From the NCBI GenBank assembly GCA_022826755.1, contig JAJDUG010000056.1:1-64000 (forward strand): a DNA stretch of 64,000 nt, read 5' to 3'. The position numbers and the translations under genes are program-made. Below, in pieces: positions 36,726-45,488 of this stretch. Under the pieces are notes generated by a model that saw only the letters and a program-made list of their open reading frames with translations, had not been told where the DNA came from and searched no databases. Numbering within the stretch: position 1 is the first letter of the stretch; each line of letters begins with the position of its first letter. The stretch comes from Acidobacteriota bacterium. Its GTDB lineage: Bacteria; Acidobacteriota; Terriglobia; Versatilivoradales; Versatilivoraceae.

Positions 36726-38003
36726 CTATCGGCCGGGCTGAAGGTCAACGGCCACCAACTCCTTCCGATTGCGTACAAACAGGCGGCCATCGGCCAGGGC
36801 GGGGTAGGCTCGTACGGTCGGCGCCAGGATTCTGGCTTTGGCGATGAGGCGAAAGGCCTGAGGCGCAGCCCCGACCAGAAGCAGTTCCCCGTTTTCCTTC
36901 AGCACTACCAGCCGGTCCCCCGCCAGGCTCAAGGTGCCGGCTCCAAACCCATCCCGGCTCCACAGGACCCGGCCCGTCTGCAGCGCCACGCAGCGAAGGG
37001 ACTGCCCATATTCCTGCCGACCGTGAAATCCGAAGAGGTGGTCCCCTCGGATGACGCTGGTTGAATAGTGGTTTGAAAGGGACTCGTCCGAGGTCCAGAC
37101 CGTTTCCAGCTCGGAGCCCGTGACCTTGAGCTGAACCGCTCCGGTCCGATAGCTGGCCGAGAGGAAAACGAAGGGTCCTGCCGCCAGCGGGGTGGCGGCG
37201 TTCACCGAAGCACGGCTCCGAGCTCTCCAGCGAAAGCGGAACAGAACTTTTCCACTCTCGGGATCGACCGAAACCAGTCCGGCGCGGGTGAAAAACAGCA
37301 CCTGGCGGCGTCCGCCCAGGGTGGCCATGGCGGGAGAGGAGTAGCTGGCCTCGTCATCGGTCACTGTCCACAAGACTCGCCCGGTTCGAGCGTCGAAGGC
37401 CACCAACCCCGCCCGATCTCGTCCGCCGACGTTGAGGAAGAGCCGGCCGTCTTCGACCAGGGGAGAGCAAGCGGCCCCGAAAAAGCCCTTGCGAACGCCG
37501 AACTTCTGGTGGGTCTTCAGGCTCCAGATTTTCCTGCCGCTATCCAGCTCCAGGCAATGCAGCACTCCCTGGGCGCCAAAGGTGTAGACCTTGCCCTCCC
37601 AGACCGAGGGAGTGGCTCGCGGTCCGCCGTCGAAACCGAAATCGTCCCGGTAATCGGTGGGATAGTCGTATCGCCACAACGGCCGGCCGGTTTCAGCCGC
37701 GAGGCACTCCACCCGTTCCCTGCTCTCGAGCCGATGGAACAGGACCAGGCGACCGGCCTGCACCACCGCTCCGCTGAATCCCTCCCCCACCGGCTTCCGC
37801 CAGAGGACGGGAGGCCCCGAGGCGGGCCAGGAACCGGAAATCGCCGGTCCCTCATAGACCCCGTTCCGCTTGGGACCGAGGAACTGGGGCCAGTCCGACT
37901 CTCCGGCCGCCACCCTGCCCACCCCATGCGGTTGTGCCCCCAGCCACAGAAGCAGCCCGGAAAGCAGCAAAATCCGGCGGGAAGGAATCGGGAATCCAGC
38001 CAT
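36726..38003 (-). CDS. Secreted PQQ-like beta-propeller protein
   Basis: A 425-residue protein with a Sec signal peptide (RRILLLSGLLLWLGAQPHG). PQQ-like repeats: VECLAAETGRPLWRYDYPTD, VLHCLELDSGRKIWSLKTHQ, LVAFDARTGRVLWTVTDDEA, LVSVDPESGKVLFRFRWRAR. It shares the order of motifs (WPQFLGPKRNGV, then DGGPRATPSV, then KGFFGAACSPLVEDG) with the 33738 protein, so the two arose by duplication and now flank the AGCS gene in convergent orientation. The ligand is unknown. Confidence 0.9.
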   Translation of the reverse strand: MAGFPIPSRRILLLSGLLLWLGAQPHGVGRVAAGESDWPQFLGPKRNGVYEGPAISGSWPASGPPVLWRKPVGEGFSGAVVQAGRLVLFHRLESRERVECLAAETGRPLWRYDYPTDYRDDFGFDGGPRATPSVWEGKVYTFGAQGVLHCLELDSGRKIWSLKTHQKFGVRKGFFGAACSPLVEDGRLFLNVGGRDRAGLVAFDARTGRVLWTVTDDEASYSSPAMATLGGRRQVLFFTRAGLVSVDPESGKVLFRFRWRARSRASVNAATPLAAGPFVFLSASYRTGAVQLKVTGSELETVWTSDESLSNHYSTSVIRGDHLFGFHGRQEYGQSLRCVALQTGRVLWSRDGFGAGTLSLAGDRLVVLKENGELLLVGAAPQAFRLIAKARILAPTVRAYPALADGRLFVRNRKELVAVDLQPGR

Positions 38004-38203
38004 CGTTACCTATGGTAGCGGTTGGGGGTCTGCATCGACCGGCAGAAAGTAAACCAGTATTGCAAGTCGGGAGGACTTTGTCTTTCTTTTTCCCGGAGAC
38101 TCCCGCCACCTTCGGGAATCGTTGCCTTGGCTCGGAGGGATGGGTTATGTTTAGGCTCGCCTTCCGGCCGAGCGCCGGCACCATCCTCACGCAACCAGGT
38201 CCC

Positions 38204-39190
38204 ATGAAACGCATTCACCTTGCCTTCGCATTCATCCCCCTCTGCCTGCTGGCCATGAGGCCGAGTGAGCCGATGCAGTGGTACAAGGGGAACACCCACA
38301 CCCACACCATCAACTCGGACGGCGACAGCACCCCGGACGAGGTGGTGCGCTGGTACAAGGAGCACCACTACCACTTCCTGGTGCTGACGGACCATAACTT
38401 TCTGACCGAGGTCGAGGGTCTCAACAGCATTTTCGCAGCCCGGGAAAAGTTCCTGGTCATCAACGGGGAAGAAGTCACCGACAGCTTCGAAGGAAGTCCC
38501 ATTCACATCAACGGACTGGACCTGCGGGAGGTCGTCCCGCCTCAAGGCGGCTCCGACCCGGTGGAAACCGTTCAGCGCAACGTGGACGCCATCCGCGGGA
38601 TGGGCGGAGTGCCCCACATCAACCATCCCAACTTCTTCTGGGCTCTGACCGCCGATCAAATGCGCCAGGTTCGCAACAACAAGCTCGTCGAGATCTACAA
38701 CGGCGCGCCCGCGGTCCACAACCACGGAGGCGGCGGCTCGCCCGGCCTGGAGGCCATGTGGGACGAGATCCTCAGCAGCGGCAAGCTCATTTACGGCATC
38801 GCCGTGGATGACGCCCACCACTTCAAGGGGGAGTTCGCCCCCGACCGCCTCAACCCGGGGCGCGGCTGGGTGGTGGTCCGGGCTCCCCGACTCTCGACCG
38901 CGGCCATCATGGAGGGGCTGGAGGCGGGCCGTTTCTACGCCTCCACCGGCGTTTCGCTGTCGGACCTGCGAACGGACGACCAAGGGATCGAGATCGACAT
39001 CCAGGAGAAATCCACCTTCAAGTACACCACCCATTTCATCGGTGACGGGGGCCGCCTGCTCAGCAAGGCCCACGGGTTGAAGGCCCGCTATCGATTCCAG
39101 GGGGGCGAGCGCTATGTGCGGGCCCGGGTGGTGGACTCCATGGGATACACGGCCTGGACTCAGCCGGTCTTTGTGGACCAGGTCCGCTGA
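38204..39190 (+). CDS. Exported PHP-domain metallophosphoesterase-like protein
   Basis: A 328-residue protein with a signal peptide (IHLAFAFIPLCLLAMR). The PHP metal motifs follow at once: WYKGNTHTHTINSDGDSTPD (HTHT), then HFLVLTDHNFLTEVEG, VINGEEVTDS and MGGVPHINHPNFFW, with a late YGIAVDDAHHFKGE. The set of His/Asp ligands supports a trinuclear metal site for phosphoester or related hydrolysis in the periplasm. The C-terminal ~90 residues are beta-rich. The gene is divergent from the PQQ-like gene at 38003. Confidence 0.87.
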   Translation: MKRIHLAFAFIPLCLLAMRPSEPMQWYKGNTHTHTINSDGDSTPDEVVRWYKEHHYHFLVLTDHNFLTEVEGLNSIFAAREKFLVINGEEVTDSFEGSPIHINGLDLREVVPPQGGSDPVETVQRNVDAIRGMGGVPHINHPNFFWALTADQMRQVRNNKLVEIYNGAPAVHNHGGGGSPGLEAMWDEILSSGKLIYGIAVDDAHHFKGEFAPDRLNPGRGWVVVRAPRLSTAAIMEGLEAGRFYASTGVSLSDLRTDDQGIEIDIQEKSTFKYTTHFIGDGGRLLSKAHGLKARYRFQGGERYVRARVVDSMGYTAWTQPVFVDQVR

Positions 39191-39320
39191 ACGAACCGGG
39201 CGCGTCCGGGATGAAGCCAACTGCCGTTCGGGAATGCCCGCCCGCTAACGCAGCGGTCCCCCAAGGAAGCCCGATCCGGCCCATGGACGTCCATCGGCCT
39301 TCCATCCACCGGAGGAACCC

Positions 39321-40505
39321 ATGATGAGAAGCTTTCGAGCATTCGCGCCGACCCTGACGGCCGTGAGCCTTCTGGCCGGGGCTTTCGGTTGCGGCCCACC
39401 CGAATCCAGCCGGTCGGGTGACGAGGCACAGCCGCCGCGACTGCAAAAGGTGGAGTGGGGACAGGTAGGGGAATCCCCCGTGTTTCTCTACACCCTGACC
39501 AACCGGCAGGGCCTGAAAGCCAGGATCACCAATTACGGAACGATTCTCACCGAGATGCACGTTCCGGACCGGGAAGGCCGGATGGCGGACATCACCCTGG
39601 GTTTCGACAAGCTGGCGGACTACCTGCCGCGCCATCCCTACTTCGGCAGCATCTGCGGGCGGGTGGTGAACCGGATTTCCAACGCCAGGTTCACGCTCGA
39701 CGGCCTTGAGCACACCCTGACCAAGAACTACGGGGAACACCACCTTCACGGAGGAGACCAGGGCTTCGATCGAAAGGTGTGGACAGTGGCCGCCGAATCC
39801 GAATCCGACAACGGGGCTTCGGTGAAGATGACCTATACCAGCCCTGACGGCGAAGAGGGCTACCCCGGGAATCTGACCACATCGGTCACCTATACCCTGG
39901 CAGACGACAACTCGCTGAGGTTCGATATGGAGGCCGAGACCGACGCTCCCACCATCGTCAACCTGGCCCATCACGCCTACTGGAACCTGGCGGGGCACGA
40001 CGCGGCCGACGTGCTGGGACACGAGCTGCAGTTGGAGGCGCCCAGCTACACGGTATCGGATGGGCTGGGCGTTCCCACCGGCGAGATCCGACCGGTCGAG
40101 GGCACGCGCTTCGACTTCACCAGGCCCAAGACGCTCGGCGCCGACATCGGAAATATCCCGAAAGACGCCAAGGATCAGCGTGAAGGCTACGACGTCAACT
40201 TTGTTCTGGGGGGATCCCCCGGCCAGTCGAGGCGGGCCGCTCGCGTGCGGGAACCCGTTTCCGGCAGGACCCTGGAAGTAGACACCACCGCGCCGGGAGT
40301 CCAGCTCTACACCGGCAACTACCTGGACGGGTCGTTCCAGGGCAAGGGTGGCGTCGCCTACCAAAAACAGACCGGATTCTGCCTGGAGACCCAGCATTTC
40401 CCCGATTCCATCACCAAGGAAGGCCAGCCGGGGTGGCATTCCATCATCCTGCGGCCGGGTCAGACCTATAGCCATACCGTGGTGTTCACATTCGGAACGG
40501 AATGA
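39321..40505 (+). CDS. galM: Aldose 1-epimerase, exported lipoprotein form
   Basis: A 394-residue galactose mutarotase homologue. The N-terminus is a lipoprotein signal with lipobox LLAGAFGC, so it acts in the periplasm or at the outer membrane. Core motifs: ARITNYGTILTEMHVPDREG, YFGSICGRVVNRI, EHHLHGGDQGFDRKVW, VNLAHHAYWNLAGHDAADVL (catalytic and binding histidines) and the late YTGNYLDGSFQGKGGVAYQK with CLETQHFPDS holding the catalytic glutamate. It interconverts alpha and beta anomers of sugars released outside the cell. Confidence 0.93.
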   Translation: MMRSFRAFAPTLTAVSLLAGAFGCGPPESSRSGDEAQPPRLQKVEWGQVGESPVFLYTLTNRQGLKARITNYGTILTEMHVPDREGRMADITLGFDKLADYLPRHPYFGSICGRVVNRISNARFTLDGLEHTLTKNYGEHHLHGGDQGFDRKVWTVAAESESDNGASVKMTYTSPDGEEGYPGNLTTSVTYTLADDNSLRFDMEAETDAPTIVNLAHHAYWNLAGHDAADVLGHELQLEAPSYTVSDGLGVPTGEIRPVEGTRFDFTRPKTLGADIGNIPKDAKDQREGYDVNFVLGGSPGQSRRAARVREPVSGRTLEVDTTAPGVQLYTGNYLDGSFQGKGGVAYQKQTGFCLETQHFPDSITKEGQPGWHSIILRPGQTYSHTVVFTFGTE

Positions 40506-40603
40506 GCGCCCTGAACTTCGGGCACCTGTCCGGCTGCGGGGACCGGTCGGGTTGACTCGCGCCAAGCAAGCTTGCGGACCTCCGGGACAGACCCCTTGAC
40601 GAT

Positions 40604-41302
40604 ATGAGAGTTCACTACTTGAAACACGTGCCCTTCGAGGGACTGGGATCGATGCTTCCCTGGTTCCGGGAACGCGGATGGCAGGTCAGCCTGACCGAGC
40701 TCTATCGGGACGAACCGCTGCCACCGGTGGATGAGATCGATTGGCTGGTGGTGATGGGCGGCCCCATGAGCGCCAACGACGAGTCCGAGCATTCCTGGCT
40801 GACGGCGGAAAAGGACTTCATCGGCCAGGCCCTCCAGGCCGACAAGGCCATTCTGGGCGTCTGCCTGGGCAGTCAGCTCATCGCCGATGTTCTCGGCTCC
40901 AGGGTATACAGGAACAGCCAGCCCGAGATCGGCTGGTTTCCCATTCAACGCTCCCCGGAGGCGGCGGCCCACAACCTGGGGAAACTGTTTCCCCCACGGG
41001 CCGAAGTCTTTCACTGGCACGGAGAGACCTTCGACCTGCCCCGGGGGGCTCTGCACCTGGCCCGCAGCCAGGCCTGTGAGAACCAGGCCTTCGCCTACGG
41101 CGACCGGGTCCTGGGGCTTCAATTCCATCTCGAAACCACCCGAAGAGCCCTTGAGGACCTGGCTCACGGCTGTGCCGACGAACTCGTCGACAGCCCGTTC
41201 ATTCAGAGCGCCCAGCAGATGTTGTCCGATCCGGATCGCTTCACCCGGTTGAACCGACTGCTGGACCCGATTCTCGAAGGTTTGGCAGCCCGGATGAAAT
41301 GA
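40604..41302 (+). CDS. Class I glutamine amidotransferase-like protein
   Basis: A 232-residue GATase1 domain protein. The nucleophile is C87 in AILGVCLGSQLIADVLG; the His/Glu pair is H175 and E177 in VLGLQFHLETTRRAL. It resembles stand-alone amidotransferases annotated as GMP-synthase-like, several of which cleave gamma-glutamyl bonds (amines, glucosinolate or peptide derivatives). No synthase partner is fused or adjacent. The nitrilase gene follows after 100 bases on the same strand; both act on C-N bonds, which may reflect nitrogen scavenging. Confidence 0.9.
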   Translation: MRVHYLKHVPFEGLGSMLPWFRERGWQVSLTELYRDEPLPPVDEIDWLVVMGGPMSANDESEHSWLTAEKDFIGQALQADKAILGVCLGSQLIADVLGSRVYRNSQPEIGWFPIQRSPEAAAHNLGKLFPPRAEVFHWHGETFDLPRGALHLARSQACENQAFAYGDRVLGLQFHLETTRRALEDLAHGCADELVDSPFIQSAQQMLSDPDRFTRLNRLLDPILEGLAARMK

Positions 41303-41402
41303 GCGGGAAGGACGGTTGGTTCCTTTCGACCGGGCGCAACCATTCCCCGGCGGATCCGCCCGCGCCTGCGATGGCCGCCGCCCGGAGAGGCCCCCACTCA
41401 CC

Positions 41403-42431
41403 ATGCAACCTCCAACCTACAAGGTGGCCGCCGCGCACGTGGCCCCGGTGTTCCTCGATCGGGAAGCCACCCTGGACAAGACCTGCGCCCTGATCCGGGA
41501 AGCCGCTCGCAACGGGGCTCAGCTCATCGTCTTCCCCGAGACCTACATTCCCGCCTTTCCGCTCTGGTGCGCCCTGCAAGCCCCCATTGAGAACCATGCC
41601 CTCTTCTGCCAACTCGCCGCCGGCAGTCTGCGGGTGGACGGGCCCGAAATCGGCACGGTCGCCGACGCCGCCCGCCGTAGCGGCATTTTCGTCTCCCTGG
41701 GCTTCAACGAGGTCTCGCCCGTCAGCGACGGTTGCCTCTGGAACGCCAACCTGCTCCTGAGCGATGGGGGGGACATCCTCTGCCACCATCGCAAGCTGGT
41801 TCCGACCTTTTACGAGAAACTGGTCTGGGCGCCCGGGGATGCAAGCGGACTGCAGGTGTGCGAGACCCGTCTGGGTCGAGTCGGGATGCTGATCTGCGGT
41901 GAGAACACCAACCCCCTGGCCCGTTTCTCCCTGCTGGCCCAGGGCGAGCAGGTCCATCTATCCACCTACCCGCCCCTGTGGCCCACCCGCGACCCCGCCA
42001 CCGGCGGCAACTACGATCTCAAGCAGGCGATACTGATCCGGGCCGGCAACCACTCCTTCGAAGGCAAGGTCTTCAACGTGGTGGCCTCCGGCTTCCTGGA
42101 TGCCCCAGCCCGAGACCGACTGGGCCAACTGAACCCGGATGCCGGTCGCATCCTGGACGGGAGCCCCAGAGGCATCTCGGTGGTCATGGGTCCGGAAGGA
42201 ACCCCCGTCAGCCCGATACTCCAGGACGAGGAAGGCCTCCTCTACGCCGAGATCGACCTCACCCGGACGGTGGCTCCCAAGCAAATCCACGACGTCGTGG
42301 GCGGGTACAACCGGTTCGACATCTTCAAGCTCAGCGTGGACCGGTCCCGCCGGCCTCCCCTGAACTTCGAAGCCGATGATCCTCGTCTCGAATCGACGGA
42401 TACCGAGCCGAATGATGAGGATCGCTCGTGA
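41403..42431 (+). CDS. Nitrilase family carbon-nitrogen hydrolase
   Basis: A 342-residue nitrilase with an intact Glu-Lys-Cys triad: E46 in IVFPETYIPAFP, K131 in HHRKLVPTFYEKLVW and C165 in MLICGENTNPLARF. The C-E-N sequence after the nucleophile (CGENTNPLAR) is typical of true nitrilases (branch 1) rather than amidases. It hydrolyses nitriles to carboxylate and ammonia. The start at 41403 fits the family's N-terminus (YKVAAAHVAPVFLDREA). Neighbours are a glutamine amidotransferase and a methyltransferase-like gene. Confidence 0.93.
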   Translation: MQPPTYKVAAAHVAPVFLDREATLDKTCALIREAARNGAQLIVFPETYIPAFPLWCALQAPIENHALFCQLAAGSLRVDGPEIGTVADAARRSGIFVSLGFNEVSPVSDGCLWNANLLLSDGGDILCHHRKLVPTFYEKLVWAPGDASGLQVCETRLGRVGMLICGENTNPLARFSLLAQGEQVHLSTYPPLWPTRDPATGGNYDLKQAILIRAGNHSFEGKVFNVVASGFLDAPARDRLGQLNPDAGRILDGSPRGISVVMGPEGTPVSPILQDEEGLLYAEIDLTRTVAPKQIHDVVGGYNRFDIFKLSVDRSRRPPLNFEADDPRLESTDTEPNDEDRS

Positions 42432-42467
42432 AGACTTCCGGTCACAGGAACCGACAAGAGAAAGAGC

Positions 42468-43355
42468 TTGAGTGACTTGCGTCTATGGACCAACCCCCTG
42501 GTGGCGCGCCAACTGCGGCTCAACCGGGAGACCCTCGACAACTGGCGCCTCTACCGTTCTCACCGGGAAGCGGTGGCCGACCTGATCTGCCGGCCACCTC
42601 AGCCGGCCTCGGCCAGGCTCTGCATCCTGGGCGCCGGCAACTGCAACGACCTGGACCTGGCCCGATTCACCGGGCGCTTCGCACGGGTCGACCTGGTGGA
42701 TCTCGACCGGGAGGCCATGGCCGGCGGCATCCAACGGCAGTCTCCGCCCGCCCCCGGCAGAATCAATCTCCACGGGGGGATCGACCTCACCGGCATCCTG
42801 AAGACCCTGGACACCTGGGAACGTCACCGGCCCGGCAGAGAGAGCATCGATCACTGCGTCCGCGAAGCCCGGGCCCTTGCCGGTCTTCCCTTCCCGGGCC
42901 GATTCGAAGTGGCGGCTTCGATGTGCCTGTTGACCCAGATCATCGAGTCGGTGGTCTCGGTCACCGGACCCAAGGCTCTACCTATGGACCTGCTGGGAGC
43001 TCTGCGGCAGCGGCATCTGAGGCTCTTGGCGGAGTTGCTGGCGCCGGGAGGTGCCGGCTACCTGGTCACCGACTTTGCCCTGGAGCGGGGCGTCGCAAGC
43101 CCACCTCAGGATGCTTCTCCGACTTCGGAATGCGCCTCAGCGCCTCCCGATGCAGCTTTCCTGGGTGTACACCCCCAGGAGATTTGTAGACTGGTGACGA
43201 ATGACGCCATCCTCCGCACCCAGGTCCGACAGGCCCGGGTGAGTCCGTCATGGCTGTGGCGGCAAAACCCGCGACGCACCCTCCGGGTCTGCGCCATTCA
43301 GTTCCGGAGAAATCGGGAGGCGACGGAACCTGAGCTCGCATGGTTCGCTCGGTGA
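42468..43355 (+). CDS. Class I SAM-methyltransferase-like protein
   Basis: A 295-residue protein with a probable TTG start preceded by AAGAGAAAG. It contains a nucleotide-binding motif of the SAM-methyltransferase type (ARLCILGAGNCNDLDLARF followed by VDLVDLDREAM). The C-terminal part (LAGLPFPGRFEVAASMCLLT, LLAPGGAGYLVTDFALERG) follows a Rossmann layout. No substrate can be inferred. It starts 36 bases after the nitrilase gene. Confidence 0.72.
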   Translation: MSDLRLWTNPLVARQLRLNRETLDNWRLYRSHREAVADLICRPPQPASARLCILGAGNCNDLDLARFTGRFARVDLVDLDREAMAGGIQRQSPPAPGRINLHGGIDLTGILKTLDTWERHRPGRESIDHCVREARALAGLPFPGRFEVAASMCLLTQIIESVVSVTGPKALPMDLLGALRQRHLRLLAELLAPGGAGYLVTDFALERGVASPPQDASPTSECASAPPDAAFLGVHPQEICRLVTNDAILRTQVRQARVSPSWLWRQNPRRTLRVCAIQFRRNREATEPELAWFAR

Positions 43356-43442
43356 ATCGGGTGGCAAAGTGCTTTTCTTCCGAAATTTGCAAAAGGCATT
43401 TGTAATTTCTTCCTGCCCTCTGGCCGGGCCGTACCTGAACCC

Positions 43443-44183
43443 ATGCCTCGACTGACCGACTTCAGTGCCCTCACCTTCGACTGCTACGGCACCCTGATCG
43501 ACTGGGAAACCGGGATCTGGGACGCCTTGCAACCGTTGATCCTGCACAACCCCGGGTCGGACCTCGCTCGCGGTCCCGCCTTGGGAGCTTTCGCCCGGTG
43601 GGAGAGCCGACAGCAGCAGTCCACGCCCGATCTGCCCTACCCGGAACTGCTGTCTCGCGTGCACCGCGGCATCGCCGAAGCGTTCGGTCTTGAATCCAAC
43701 CGGAACCTCGATGCAGCCTTCGGAGACTCCGTGCCGCACTGGCCGGCATTTCCGGACAGCGCCGGCGGGCTGCGTCTCCTCGGCCGCCACTACAAGCTCG
43801 TGATCCTGTCCAACGTGCATCGCGGCGGGATCGCCGCTTCTACACGGAAGCTCGGGGTTGAATTCGACGCGGTCTACACGGCCCAGGACATCGTCTCCTA
43901 CAATCCGGCCGACGCCAACTTCGCCTATCTGCTGGCTCACCTCAAGTCGGATCTGGGCCTGAACCGGTCCGAGATCCTGCACGTGGCCCAGAGCCTCTAC
44001 CACGACCACGCGCCGGCCAACCGTTTCGGGATCGCCAACGCCTGGATCGACCGGCAGCGGCTGTCGGACGGCGGGAGTTGGGGAGCGACCGAGCGGATGG
44101 AAACCGTCCCCTCTGCCGATTTTGTCTATTTCTCCATCGGGGAGATGGCCGAGGCGGTGGGGGGGACGAAGTTTGAAGTTTGA
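43443..44183 (+). CDS. HAD-family (S)-2-haloacid dehalogenase-like hydrolase
   Basis: A 246-residue type II haloacid dehalogenase-like protein. Nucleophile D13 lies in ALTFDCYGTLIDWE; motif II is VILSNVHRGG; the lysine/aspartate region is HVAQSLYHDHAPANRFGIAN. Dehalogenases of this group attack 2-haloacids through an ester on Asp; many homologues act on other substrates. The last residues (GGTKFEV) and the stop codon are read from the heptamer repeat beginning at 44166, so the true C-terminus has been changed by that element. Confidence 0.88.
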   Translation: MPRLTDFSALTFDCYGTLIDWETGIWDALQPLILHNPGSDLARGPALGAFARWESRQQQSTPDLPYPELLSRVHRGIAEAFGLESNRNLDAAFGDSVPHWPAFPDSAGGLRLLGRHYKLVILSNVHRGGIAASTRKLGVEFDAVYTAQDIVSYNPADANFAYLLAHLKSDLGLNRSEILHVAQSLYHDHAPANRFGIANAWIDRQRLSDGGSWGATERMETVPSADFVYFSIGEMAEAVGGTKFEV

Positions 44184-44395
44184 AGTGTGAAGTTTGAAGT
44201 GTGAAGTTTGAAGTGTGAAGTTTGAAGTGTGGAGAGCTATTTGATCGACACGCGAAGCGTCTTGTCGGCATCGGCGCAGTCCGTCGAAAAAGCTCAGTCA
44301 GATCATCAGAAGTTTGCCTGTTCCCGAAACCCTCGGCCGACCACTCTTCACACTTCACCCTTCAAACTTCACACTTCAAACTTCTCACTTCTTCC
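44166..44395. repeat. Composite repeat: inverted heptamer arrays around a core
   Basis: The left array has alternating heptamers GAAGTTT and GAAGTGT (about eight units, to 44230). The right array (44343-44395) has the same units in reverse complement (CTTCACA, CTTCAAA). The ~100 bp core between them matches the core at 20660-20762. The element lies between two convergent genes and supplies the stop codons of both (44181-44183 and 44385-44387). Confidence 0.82.
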
Positions 44396-45413
44396 TGCCC
44401 TTCCCGCGAACGAACTGCCAGCCGAAGCGGCCCTTGATGCAGAGATGTCCGCGGGTGACCTCCTGGTCGAGGGGTGAGGTGACCTTGACGATCTGGTTTT
44501 CCTGCACGTGCAGGGTGAGGGTACAGCCGACCCCGCAGTAGGGGCAGATGGTGTCGGTGCGCTCCTGATCGGACTCCTTCCAGGTGCCCGCTTCGCGCAT
44601 GTCGTATTCCGACTTGAACATCAGGGCTCCGGTCGGACAAACCCCGATGCAGTTCCCGCAGTAGACGCAGGCGGAATCGGGCAGGGGAACCGAATACTCG
44701 GTGGAGATGCGGCTGTCGAATCCGCGGCCGGCCACGGCGATGGCAAAGGTGTTCTGAGCCTCCTCACCGCAGGCCTGCACGCACTTGTAGCAGAGGATGC
44801 ACTTGCTGTAGTCCCGTATATAGAGGTCGTTGTCGATCTTGACCGGCTGCGCCACGGTTGCCGCCGTCCGGCCGTCCGTCGGGCAGTCGACTGCGGGCCG
44901 CTCCGTTCCCGGTTCTTCGGCTGCCTCCGGCGGGGCCGCGGGCCCGAATCGCTCGGGTTGCCCGCCGTATTGCTCCAGATAGGCCTGCAGTTCGGGAGCG
45001 GTGGAAACATTGACCGAGGAAGCCAGAAACTCCAGCACCATTCGACGGCTCAGACGGACGCGCTCACTGTCGGTACGGATCACCATCCCGTTTTCCACCC
45101 GGCGGGAACATGCCGGAACCAGGGTGCGTGACCCTTCCAGCTCGACCACGCAGACGCGGCAGACATTGACGGGGTTCAGATTTTCCAGGTAGCAGAGGGT
45201 GGGGGTGTCGATTCCCAGGGTCCTGCAAGCCTCCAGAAGCGTGGATCCTTCGGGAACCCGAACCGTCTTGTCGTCGACGGTCAGGGTGACTTGGTCCCTG
45301 GGGGCCGCGGGCGGTGGCGCCGGAATCGGACCGGGGGGCACGGGGACGGTTGGGCAAGGAGCCGGTTCGTTGAAGGGAAGACGTTCCTGGATTGCCGGTT
45401 TTTTCTTTTCCAT
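44385..45413 (-). CDS. Formate dehydrogenase iron-sulfur subunit carrying the Mo-domain Fe4S4 module
   Basis: A 342-residue protein. After a Pro-rich tail comes a 2Fe-2S ferredoxin domain (PTLCYLENLNPVNVCRVCVV with VPACSRR). Two 4Fe-4S clusters follow (CILCYKCVQAC and CVYCGNCIGVCPTGAL), then a Molybdopterin_Fe4S4 module (TICPYCGVGCTLTLHVQENQ ... RGHLCIKGRFGWQFV). It ends where the catalytic domain of a normal FdhA would begin. The His-Cys3 cluster motif usual between the 2Fe-2S and 4Fe-4S parts is absent (LASSVNVSTAPELQAYLEQY). It carries electrons from the molybdenum/tungsten site to the NuoF-like subunit. It is the last gene of the minus-strand operon, with its stop in the repeat at 44395. 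Confidence 0.9.
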   Translation of the reverse strand: MEKKKPAIQERLPFNEPAPCPTVPVPPGPIPAPPPAAPRDQVTLTVDDKTVRVPEGSTLLEACRTLGIDTPTLCYLENLNPVNVCRVCVVELEGSRTLVPACSRRVENGMVIRTDSERVRLSRRMVLEFLASSVNVSTAPELQAYLEQYGGQPERFGPAAPPEAAEEPGTERPAVDCPTDGRTAATVAQPVKIDNDLYIRDYSKCILCYKCVQACGEEAQNTFAIAVAGRGFDSRISTEYSVPLPDSACVYCGNCIGVCPTGALMFKSEYDMREAGTWKESDQERTDTICPYCGVGCTLTLHVQENQIVKVTSPLDQEVTRGHLCIKGRFGWQFVRGKGRKK

Positions 45414-45488
45414 GGTATCGACTGCGGACGTCCCGAGTCCGTGCGCCCGGCAAGGATTCTCGCCAACAACAGGGGCCTGGCCGGACGG

